Part shown: positions 23,462 to 31,540 of the stretch, one piece after another | Layout: every line of letters begins with the position of its first letter | Numbering within the stretch: the first letter of the stretch is position 1 | NCBI RefSeq assembly: GCF_003703475.1 | Contig: NZ_RDQM01000018.1 | Location: 1 to 42,208 of the forward strand | From: Allofranklinella schreckenbergeri | Lineage (GTDB): Bacteria > Pseudomonadota > Gammaproteobacteria > Burkholderiales > Burkholderiaceae_C | Direction of reading: 5' to 3' | DNA length: 42,208 nucleotides | Made by a program: the position numbers and the translations under genes | The notes under the pieces: generated by a model | Told to the model about the DNA's origin: nothing | Seen by the model: only the letters and a program-made list of their open reading frames with translations | Databases searched by the model: none

Positions 23462-24418
23462 TTATGCGGACTGTTGCTGCAATTGCTGCTCCAACTGGTG
23501 CAGTACGCGATAGCAGGGCAGCACCTGGTGCACGCTGGCATTGGGTTCGCGGCCCTCGCGGATGGCGGCGAAGAACTCGCGGTCTTGCAGCTCGATGCCG
23601 TTCATGGAGACATCGACTTGGGACACATCGATAGGCTCCTCCTTGCCGTTGACCAAATCGTCGTAGCGCGCGATGTAGGTGGCGCTGTCGCCGATGTAGC
23701 GGAAGAACGTGCCCAGCGGGCCGTCGTTGTTGAAGCTCAGCGAGAGCGTGCAAATGGCGCCGCTGGCGCTTTTGAGCTGGATGGACATATCCATGGCAAT
23801 GCCCAGCGTGGGGTGGATAGGCCCTTGCATGGCGTGCGCCTGCACGATTTCACCAGCCTGGTAGGCAAACAAATCCACCGTGTGCGCGGCGTGGTGCCAG
23901 AGCAGGTGATCGGTCCAGCTACGCGGCTGGCCCAGCGCGTTGGTGTTGGTGCGGCGGAAGAAATAGGTCTGCACATCCATTTGCTGGATGTTGAATTGCC
24001 CGGCCTTGATTTGCCGGTGCACGAACTGGTGGCTGGGGTTGAAGCGGCGGGTATGGCCGCACATGGCCACCAGCCCGGTTTGCTTTTGCAGCGCGGCCAC
24101 GGCCTCGGCGTCGGCCAGGCTGTCGGCCAGGGGGATTTCCACCTGCACATGCTTGCCTGCCTTGAGCGCGGCCTGCGCCTGCGCGGCGTGCATTTGCGTG
24201 GGCGTGCAGAGGATGACGGCATCCAGCCCCGGCAGGGCCAGGGCTTCGTCCAGATCGGTGGTGACGTGGCCGATGCCGTATTTCTGGGCCACGGCCTGGG
24301 TTTTCTCCAGCTCGCGGCCGATGAGGGACACCACTTGCACATCGGGGATGTTTTTGATGCCATCCAGATGCTTGATGCCAAAAGCGCCTGCGCCTGCCAG
24401 CGCGACTTTGATCGTCAT
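23462..24418 (-). CDS. pmdC: 4-Carboxy-2-hydroxymuconate-6-semialdehyde dehydrogenase
   Basis: 318 residues of the Gfo/Idh/MocA fold. The N-terminal Rossmann motif is GAGAFG (residues 9-14); HVQVEIPLADS corresponds to the E-x-P motif at the nicotinamide/substrate interface. CGHTRRFNPSH and FFRRTNTNALGQPRSW resemble LigC. The enzyme oxidises the hemiacetal of the ring-cleavage product, with NAD(P)+, to 2-pyrone-4,6-dicarboxylate. AAGGAG is 9 bp upstream of the ATG at 24418. It follows pmdB directly (35 bp), as in Comamonas pmd operons. Confidence 0.94.
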   Translation of the reverse strand: MTIKVALAGAGAFGIKHLDGIKNIPDVQVVSLIGRELEKTQAVAQKYGIGHVTTDLDEALALPGLDAVILCTPTQMHAAQAQAALKAGKHVQVEIPLADSLADAEAVAALQKQTGLVAMCGHTRRFNPSHQFVHRQIKAGQFNIQQMDVQTYFFRRTNTNALGQPRSWTDHLLWHHAAHTVDLFAYQAGEIVQAHAMQGPIHPTLGIAMDMSIQLKSASGAICTLSLSFNNDGPLGTFFRYIGDSATYIARYDDLVNGKEEPIDVSQVDVSMNGIELQDREFFAAIREGREPNASVHQVLPCYRVLHQLEQQLQQQSA

Positions 24419-24453
24419 GGTTTTGAACTCCTTGCGGTTGTTTGTCGGGTTGC

Positions 24454-25778
<1,325 letters not shown>

Positions 25779-25859
25779 GGGGTTGTCTCCTTTCTCCTGA
25801 AATGGCTGGGCGGCGGTGCATCAGACCTCTTGTGCCAGGCCTCTTTTTCAAGCCTGTTT

Positions 25860-26777
25860 TCAGACTTCTTCGGGCCAGTACAGGCGCATGGGGTTGTCCA
25901 CCAGCAGCTTGCGCTGCAGCTCGGGCGTGGGGGCGATGTGGGCGATGAAGTCCACCAGCAGGCCGTCGTCGGGCATGTGGTGCTTGAGGTTGGGGTGGGG
26001 CCAGTCGGTGCCCCAGAGCACGCGGTCGGGGAAGCGCTCGACCACCCGGCGGGCAAAGGGCACCACGTCGCGATAGGGCGCGGCCTCACCCGCCAGCGCT
26101 GGCGGGCCGCTGATGGAGAGGCGCTCGGGGCAGCTGACTTTGCTCCAGACGTTGCCGTGCTCTTGCATGAAGCGCAGAAACAGGCCGAATTCGGGGCCGT
26201 CCACGCTTTGGCTGACGTCGGGGCGGCCCATGTGATCGACCACCACCGTGGTGGGCAGGCGGGTGAAGAAGTCCCACAGCTCGGGCAGATCGGCGGCCTC
26301 GAAGTAAATCACCACATGCCAGCCCAGCGGGGCGATGCGCTGGGCGATCTCCATCAGCTCGTCCTGCGGCGTGAAGTCCACCAGCCGTTTGACGAAGTTG
26401 AAGCGCACGCCGCGCACGCCGGCGTCGTGCAAGGCTTGCAACTGGGCGTCGCTGATGTCGCGGCGCACCGTGGCCACGCCGCGCGCCGCGCCGCCAGCAG
26501 CTTGCAGGGCATCGACCAGGGCGCGGTTGTCCGCGCCGTGGCAAGTGGCCTGCACGATGACGTTGCGCGCCAGGCCCAGATGGTCGCGCAGGGCGAAAAG
26601 CTGCGCCTTGCTGGCATCGCACGGGGTGTATTTGCGCTCGGGCGCGTAGGGGAATTCGTCGCCGGGGCCAAAGACGTGGCAGTGCGCATCGACGCTGCCG
26701 GGCGGCAGTGACAAACGGGGCTTGCTGGGGTTGGGGTGCCAATCCAGCCAGCCGGGGGTTTTTTCAAAGGTGCTCAT
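25860..26777 (-). CDS. pmdD: 2-Pyrone-4,6-dicarboxylate hydrolase
   Basis: 305 residues of the amidohydrolase superfamily (LigI type). The motif SVDAHCHVFGPGDEF carries H32 and H34 of the barrel. VLWGTDWPHPN holds the catalytic Asp near 255, and QATCHGADNRA and VVVDHMGRPD are shared with LigI. LigI works without a bound metal, unlike most of the superfamily. It opens the lactone to the oxalomesaconate/carboxy-hydroxymuconate pair. The ATG at 26777 is the family start; an in-frame extension further upstream lies within the previous gene. It lies 81 bp before pmdA. Confidence 0.95.
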   Translation of the reverse strand: MSTFEKTPGWLDWHPNPSKPRLSLPPGSVDAHCHVFGPGDEFPYAPERKYTPCDASKAQLFALRDHLGLARNVIVQATCHGADNRALVDALQAAGGAARGVATVRRDISDAQLQALHDAGVRGVRFNFVKRLVDFTPQDELMEIAQRIAPLGWHVVIYFEAADLPELWDFFTRLPTTVVVDHMGRPDVSQSVDGPEFGLFLRFMQEHGNVWSKVSCPERLSISGPPALAGEAAPYRDVVPFARRVVERFPDRVLWGTDWPHPNLKHHMPDDGLLVDFIAHIAPTPELQRKLLVDNPMRLYWPEEV

Positions 26778-26802
26778 AGCGGCGTGTTGGGGGCGTTGGG
26801 GA

Positions 26803-27786
26803 TCACGGGGTGGGGTTTGGGGTGGAGTGCGCGGGCTGCTCCAGCGCGGCCAGCAGGCGGTCGGCCTCGGTGCGCCAGTCGTCGCTGCGGGCAAAGCCGG
26901 GGGCATCGGGCGCGCCAAAGACGCCTGCGGCCGCTTGCTGCGCCAGCCAGCCCTGGGCATGGGAAGCTGCCTGGGCCATGCCGGTGGCCAATCCAGCTTC
27001 GGCCACGGTGCGGGCCGATTCGGCCATTTCTTCGCTGCGGCGTTGGCCGTGGGCGATGACGCGCTGGAAGAAGTAGCTGGCCTGCGCCTGCCAGTCCACG
27101 CCGGGGAAGGTGTCTTGCAGTGAGGCCAGCACGGCGTCCTCCACGCCGAAGTGGCGCGCGGCGCTCAGGCTTTCGATGCACAGCGCCTCCAGCCCTTTGA
27201 TGAGAACGCTGCGGCACATTTTGGTGGCCGAGGCCACGCCCAATTGCGCGCTGACGGCCCGGCAGGCAAAGCCCAGCGGGGCCAGCAAGGCGGCCAGCTC
27301 GGCGGCGCCCGGCCCGCCCAGCAGCATGGGAGTGCGGATGCGCTGCGGTGGCACGCTGTTCATGACGGCGGCCTCCACATACCGCGCGCCCTGGGCATGC
27401 GCGATGGCGGCGGCGGCCTGCTTGGTGCCGGGCGAGGCGGAGTTGAGATCCAGCACCCACGCGCCGGGGCGCAGGCCAGGCGCGGCGGCCTCGATGGCTG
27501 CTTGCGTCTGGCTGGCGGTGACGGCGCTGATGAGGCAGTCACAGCCTGCGGCCAGGGCTGCGGCGCTGTCTACCAGCTCGACGCCTTGCGCATAAGCATG
27601 TACGCGCAGGGTTTGGGCCTGCGCTTGGGTGCGCGGGTGGTGGAGCTGGCGGTCGTAGGCGCTGACGGCGATGCCCTGGGCGCGCAGGTCTTCGGCCAGG
27701 ATGCGGCCCACTTCGCCATAGCCGAGCAAGCCGATGCGCCAGCGCCGGGCTTCGGCAGGGATGGTGGGGGTGGCGGGGGCTTGCAT
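26803..27786 (-). CDS. NAD(P)-binding dehydrogenase with DUF1932 domain, role unassigned
   Basis: 327 residues. An N-terminal Rossmann domain with GLLGYGEVGRI (G-x-G-x2-G, near 19-27) is followed by a 6-phosphogluconate-dehydrogenase-like C-terminal DUF1932 region (about 195-270: SATKMCRSVLIKGLEALCIE, with a Lys in the position of the catalytic Lys of beta-hydroxyacid dehydrogenases). The glycine-rich LNSASPGTKQAA segment near 117-128 corresponds to the family's substrate loop. It lies inside the pmd operon between pmdF and pmdD (6 bp and 25 bp spacers), where the described Comamonas operon has no gene. It may reduce or oxidise a hydroxyacid of the pathway; no step of the known route needs it. 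Confidence 0.85.
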   Translation of the reverse strand: MQAPATPTIPAEARRWRIGLLGYGEVGRILAEDLRAQGIAVSAYDRQLHHPRTQAQAQTLRVHAYAQGVELVDSAAALAAGCDCLISAVTASQTQAAIEAAAPGLRPGAWVLDLNSASPGTKQAAAAIAHAQGARYVEAAVMNSVPPQRIRTPMLLGGPGAAELAALLAPLGFACRAVSAQLGVASATKMCRSVLIKGLEALCIESLSAARHFGVEDAVLASLQDTFPGVDWQAQASYFFQRVIAHGQRRSEEMAESARTVAEAGLATGMAQAASHAQGWLAQQAAAGVFGAPDAPGFARSDDWRTEADRLLAALEQPAHSTPNPTP

Positions 27787-27792
27787 GGCGGC

Positions 27793-28476
27793 TTAGTCGA
27801 TGTAGCGCAAGCCAGCCTTGGCCAGCGGCTCGCGCATTTGGTACATATCCAGTCCCAGCACGCCGCTGGCGAGCTTGGCGCGTTTTTCGCCTTCCAGGCT
27901 TTCGCGTTTGGCGGCCGCTTGCAAGGTGGCGGCCGCTTGCGCGCGCGGCACGCAGACGACGCCGTCGTCATCGGCCACGATGACATCGCCGGGGGTGACC
28001 AGCATGCCCGCGCAGACCACGGGGATGTTGACCGAGCCGAGCGTGGCCTTGATGGTGCCTTTGGCGGAGATGGCGCGGCTCCAGACGGGAAAGCCCATGT
28101 CCTGCAAGGTGCGCACGTCGCGCACGCCTGCATCAATGACCAATGCGCGCGCGCCACGGGCCTGGAAGCTGGTGGCGAGCAAGTCGCCGAAAAAGCCGTC
28201 GGTGCATTCGGCGGTGACGGCGGCCACGACGATGTCGCCGGGCTGAATCTGCTCGGCCACGACGTGCATCATCCAGTTGTCGCCGGGCTGCAGCAGCACG
28301 GTCACCGCCGTGCCGCTGACTTGCGCGCCGGGGTAGATGGGGCGCATGTAGGGCTTGAGCAGGCCCACGCGGCCCATGGCTTCGTGCACGGTGGCGCTGC
28401 CGTAGCGGGCCAGTTGATCGGCCACCTCGCGCTCGGCGCGCGCGATGTTGCGATAGACGACTCCCAGTTCAAACAT
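27793..28476 (-). CDS. pmdF: 4-Carboxy-4-hydroxy-2-oxoadipate (CHA/HMG) aldolase
   Basis: 227 residues, the length of PmdF/LigK. The RraA-like fold is marked by [13 protein letters not shown], the [17 protein letters not shown] region and the metal/substrate site [17 protein letters not shown], whose Arg-Asp pair corresponds to R123-D124 in characterised aldolases. This divalent-metal class II aldolase splits CHA to pyruvate and oxaloacetate and can decarboxylate oxaloacetate. The start at 28476 ([10 protein letters not shown]) has AGAAAGAAG upstream; the ATG at 28506 would fall at the edge of the 75-bp repeat. It is 102 bp from pmdE, and copy D of the repeat fills that gap. Confidence 0.95.
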   Translation of the reverse strand: MFELGVVYRNIARAEREVADQLARYGSATVHEAMGRVGLLKPYMRPIYPGAQVSGTAVTVLLQPGDNWMMHVVAEQIQPGDIVVAAVTAECTDGFFGDLLATSFQARGARALVIDAGVRDVRTLQDMGFPVWSRAISAKGTIKATLGSVNIPVVCAGMLVTPGDVIVADDDGVVCVPRAQAAATLQAAAKRESLEGEKRAKLASGVLGLDMYQMREPLAKAGLRYID

Positions 28477-28496
28477 GGCTGCTTCTTTCTGCTTTT

Positions 28497-28571
28497 TATA
28501 AATCAAAAGGAAATAAAATAACCCTGTTTCGGCATGATGGTATTCAGATCAAATTTCCCTTGATTGAACAA
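28497..28571 (+). repeat. 75-bp AT-rich dispersed repeat, copy D
   Basis: Arms TATAAATCAAAAGGAAATAA and AAATTTCCCTTGATTGAACA; core CCCTGTTTCGGCATGATGG, almost the consensus. It fills the spacer between pmdE and pmdF in the middle of the operon. Confidence 0.88.
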
Positions 28572-28578
28572 TCATCCT

Positions 28579-29655
28579 TCAGAGCCCGCGTGCGCGCAGC
28601 GCCGCATCCAGGCGCGGGAAGACGCGGCGGGCGTTGCCTTCATAGACGGCAAAACGCTCTTCGGGCGTGAGGTGGGGCGTGGCTTCGATGTAGCGGCGCG
28701 TGTCGTCGTAGTAGTGGCCGCTGTAGGGGTCGATGCCGCGCACGGCGCCAATCATTTCGCTGGCGAACAGGATGTTCTTGACCGGCACCACCTGCGCCAG
28801 CAAGTCGATGCCCGGCTGGTGGTACACGCAGGTGTCGAAAAAGATGTTGTTCAGCAAATGCTCGTCCAGCGTGGGCTTTTTCAGCTCCTGCGCCAGCCCG
28901 CGAAAACGCCCCCAGTGGTAGGGCACGGCGCCGCCGCCGTGGGGGATGAGAAAGCGCAGGGTGGGAAAGCGCGTGAACAAATCGCTGGTCAGGCACTGCA
29001 TGAAGGCCGTGGTGTCGGCGTTGAGGTAGTGCGCGCCCGTGGTGTGAAAGCACGCGTTGCACGAGGTGCTGACGTGGATCATGGCGGGGATGTCGTATTC
29101 CACCATCTTCTCGTAGATGGGGAACCAGTACGGGTCGGACAGCGGCGGGCTGTTCCAGTGGCCGCCAGAAGGATCGGGGTTGAGGTTGATGCCCACGGCG
29201 CCGTATTCCTTCACGCAGCGCTCCAGCTCGGGGATGCAAGTCTCGATCGGCACGCCGGGCGATTGCGGCAGCATGGCCGCAGGGATGAAGTGCTCGGGGA
29301 ACAACTGGCTGACGCGATAGCACAGCGTGTTGCAAATGGCCGCCCAGGTCGAGGAGGTCTGGAAATCGCCGATGTGGTGCGCCATGAAGCTGGCGCGCGG
29401 GCTGAAGATGGTCAGGTCCGAGCCGCGCTCGCGCATCAGGCGCAACTGGTTGGCTTCGATGCTCTCGCGGATGGCGTCATCGCTGATGTGCAGCTCGCTG
29501 GCCGCCGGGCTGGGGCCACCTTGCAAGGCGGCAATTTGCCGCTCGCGCCACTGGCCCAGCGCGGCGGGGGCCGTGGTGTAGTGGCCGTGAACGTCGATCA
29601 CCAGCGGCGCGCGCTGGGTGTGCTGGGCGGGGCTGTCCTGGGGCGTGCCTGTCAT
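28579..29655 (-). CDS. pmdE: 4-Oxalomesaconate / CHM hydratase (LigJ type)
   Basis: 358 residues, amidohydrolase superfamily. The zinc-binding HxH is in VIDVHGHYTTAP (H23, H25); further expected ligands are the His of IPAMIHVS and the His of FLIPHGGGAVPYHWGRF. LFASEMIGAVRGID near 300 carries the conserved Glu of LigJ. The enzyme adds water to the pathway's unsaturated tricarboxylate, giving CHA for PmdF. It is the first gene of the pmd operon and divergent from the LysR regulator. Confidence 0.94.
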   Translation of the reverse strand: MTGTPQDSPAQHTQRAPLVIDVHGHYTTAPAALGQWRERQIAALQGGPSPAASELHISDDAIRESIEANQLRLMRERGSDLTIFSPRASFMAHHIGDFQTSSTWAAICNTLCYRVSQLFPEHFIPAAMLPQSPGVPIETCIPELERCVKEYGAVGINLNPDPSGGHWNSPPLSDPYWFPIYEKMVEYDIPAMIHVSTSCNACFHTTGAHYLNADTTAFMQCLTSDLFTRFPTLRFLIPHGGGAVPYHWGRFRGLAQELKKPTLDEHLLNNIFFDTCVYHQPGIDLLAQVVPVKNILFASEMIGAVRGIDPYSGHYYDDTRRYIEATPHLTPEERFAVYEGNARRVFPRLDAALRARGL

Positions 29656-29824
29656 GCCAAGTCTCCATGCCTGGGTGTTCTGGGAAATGCTCTGCGCAAA
29701 GCGCCTTTGGCGGCATTCTCACGGCGCGCACACATGCCGTCCATGTTCTAACCTGGCTAACTGCTATTGCAAAATGGCATAGCTCGTCGCCCCATTGGCC
29801 CATTGACCTGCTGGCCTGTGCTTT
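29656..29824. promoter_or_regulatory. Divergent promoter region of pmdE and the LysR gene, with candidate LysR site
   Basis: The 169-bp spacer contains GCTATTGCAAAATGGCATAGC at 29763-29783 (shown here as its two arms GCTATTGC and GGCATAGC around AAAAT). This is an imperfect dyad holding T-N11-A, the LysR-type binding pattern, 41 bp before the regulator start. A second T-N11-A (TTCTAACCTGGCTAA) stands just left of it. These are the likely sites for autoregulation and control of pmdE. Confidence 0.5.
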
Positions 29825-30727
29825 ATGAACCTCAAGCAAATCGAAATCTTCGTCACCGTTGCCGAACTGGGCAGCTTCAGCAAAGCCGCACAGGTGCTGG
29901 GCACAGCGCAGCCTGCGCTCAGCCGCCAGGTGCGGCAATTGGAGGTAGCGCTGCACGAGCACCTGTTCGCGCGCAATGGCCGTGGCGTGGAGCTGACCGA
30001 GGCGGGCCAGCGCATGCTTTTGCACGGCCGCACCATCTTGCAAACGGTGGCAAACGCCCGCGCCGATTTCGGCGCCCACCGCCAGGAGCCTGTAGGCCGC
30101 GCCACCATCGGCCTGCCGCCCAGCATCGCGCGGCGCATCACCGTGCCGCTGATCCAGCGCTTCAAGTCGCACCTGCCCAAGGCCCGGCTGGAGGTGGTGG
30201 AGGGCCTGTCCAGCCACATGACGGGCTGGCTGATTGACGGCCAGATGGATATGGCCCTGCTCTACAACCCGCAGCCGCATTTAAGCCTGTCCATCACGCC
30301 GCTGGCGCGCGAGCGCCTGTGCCTGATTGGCCGCCAGGACAGCCTACCGCCCGGCCCGGTGGCCTTTGGCGATTTGCCCCGCTACCCGTTGGTGATGGCG
30401 CAAAAAGGGCAAATCTTTCGCAGCCTGATGGAGGCGCAAGCCCTGCTGCACGGCACGCCATTGAACGTGGCCTGGGAAGTGGCCAGCCTGCCGGTGATTT
30501 TCGATTTGCTCAAAGCCGGGCACGGCTTTGCGGTGCTGACGGAAACGGCGCTGGACAGCCACCAGGAACGCGGCGACAGCACGCTGGACGCGCGCCTGAT
30601 CCACACACCCGAAATCCCCTGCACACTCTGCCTGGCCCAGCGCGCGCACTACCGCGAAAGCCTGCTGATCCAACGCACCAAGGCCGAGCTGGTGGCGCTG
30701 GTGGAGCGGGTCATGGGCCGGGCATGA
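29825..30727 (+). CDS. LysR-family regulator, probable controller of the pmd operon
   Basis: 300 residues, standard LysR length. The helix-turn-helix is at about 15-45 (LGSFSKAAQVLGTAQPALSR), and the effector-binding domain runs about 90-295. VGRATIGLPPSIARRI marks its beginning. The divergent position next to pmdE matches PmdR of Comamonas pmd operons, and the usual inducer would be protocatechuate or a ring-cleavage product; both are inference from context. It ends 9 bp from the convergent MarR gene. Confidence 0.9.
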   Translation: MNLKQIEIFVTVAELGSFSKAAQVLGTAQPALSRQVRQLEVALHEHLFARNGRGVELTEAGQRMLLHGRTILQTVANARADFGAHRQEPVGRATIGLPPSIARRITVPLIQRFKSHLPKARLEVVEGLSSHMTGWLIDGQMDMALLYNPQPHLSLSITPLARERLCLIGRQDSLPPGPVAFGDLPRYPLVMAQKGQIFRSLMEAQALLHGTPLNVAWEVASLPVIFDLLKAGHGFAVLTETALDSHQERGDSTLDARLIHTPEIPCTLCLAQRAHYRESLLIQRTKAELVALVERVMGRA

Positions 30728-30736
30728 TGCCCTCCA

Positions 30737-31198
30737 TCACCCATCCTGGGCGCGCTCGCCCAGGCGCGCTTGCAGCTTATCCAGCGCCACGCTCAGGCAT
30801 TGGCGCTCGGCGGCGCTGAGGGCCTGCTCCAAATCACGCTCGAAACACTCCACCGCTTGCTCGGCCCGGATTTGCAGGCGCTTGCCCGCCGGGGTGAGCA
30901 CGAGCTGCTGCAAGCGCCGATCCTCGGCGCTGGCGCGCCGCTCGATCAAGCCGCGCTCCACCAGCCGCTCGACCAGCGGCACCAAATTGGGCGGAGAAAT
31001 ATCCAGCGCCTGGCTGATCTGGCGCTGAAAAATGCCCGGGTTGGCATCCACCAACACCAACAGCGAAAACTCGCTGGGGCCTAGCTCCCAATCCGCCAGG
31101 GCCTGAAGAAATCGCTTGTGAACGCTGAGCTTGATACGGGTGAGGCGGTAGCCCATGAAGCGCTGAAGCCGGGTTTGATCAATAGGTTGATTGCGCAC
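30737..31198 (-). CDS. MarR-family transcriptional regulator
   Basis: 153 residues with the winged-helix core at about 40-110: LGPSEFSLLVLVDANPG, SQALDISPPNLVPLVERL (recognition helix) and the wing RRASAEDRRLQQLVLTPAG with the usual D-R-R. A GTG at 31198 is the probable start; an ATG at 31156 would remove the first helix used for dimerisation. MarR regulators often sense aromatic acids, so it may belong to the aromatic block to its right on the minus strand, but it is not in an operon and its targets are unknown. Confidence 0.88.
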   Translation of the reverse strand: MRNQPIDQTRLQRFMGYRLTRIKLSVHKRFLQALADWELGPSEFSLLVLVDANPGIFQRQISQALDISPPNLVPLVERLVERGLIERRASAEDRRLQQLVLTPAGKRLQIRAEQAVECFERDLEQALSAAERQCLSVALDKLQARLGERAQDG

Positions 31199-31237
31199 GG
31201 TGGGGACAAGGCCGCTGCAAACGGCCCCGGAATTGAT

Positions 31238-31312
31238 TTACAAAACAAAGGATAAAAAATACCCCCATTTCGGCATGATATGCATCAAATCAATTATCCA
31301 TTGATTTGAAAA
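31238..31312 (+). repeat. 75-bp AT-rich dispersed repeat, copy E
   Basis: Left end TTACAAAACAAAGGATAAAA, right end TATCCATTGATTTGAAAA, core CCCATTTCGGCATGATA. The only copy lying between divergently transcribed genes (MarR and glyS). Confidence 0.85.
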
Positions 31313-31362
31313 TAACCAGCAAAACCACGCCATCAAGGGCATGGTGGGGGAGTGTGCGCATG

Positions 31363-31380
31363 TTAGAGCGTGTTCTGAGC
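31363..31380 (+). repeat. Partial IS427-like terminal repeat
   Basis: TTAGAGCGTGTT agrees with the first 12 bases of the MITE/IS end. After that the sequence departs (CTGAGCC in place of ATGCACT), though a run of C follows as in the MITE. A relic or a related end; no partner was found. Confidence 0.4.
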
Positions 31381-31540
31381 CGGCCGCCCCCCGCTGCGGC
31401 TGTCTGCGGCCCATCCACAGCGACCGCCATGCCCTCAAATTGCCAGACAATAGCCGCTTTGCCAGCGTTTTGCCTGCACTCCCCCTTCCAACCTCACGCA
31501 CACGCCGCGCAGCCCTTGGCGCAGCGCGGCCCGAGTCGCC

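Larger units (their letters stand above)
31199..31540. other. 342-bp intergenic region between MarR and glyS
   Basis: It holds repeat copy E (31238-31312), a partial IS427-like end at 31363 and a GC-rich leader to glyS. No glyQ remnant and no convincing gene is seen here, although glyQ usually precedes glyS. Promoters for both flanking genes must lie in it, but I could not pick clear -35/-10 pairs. Confidence 0.6.
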
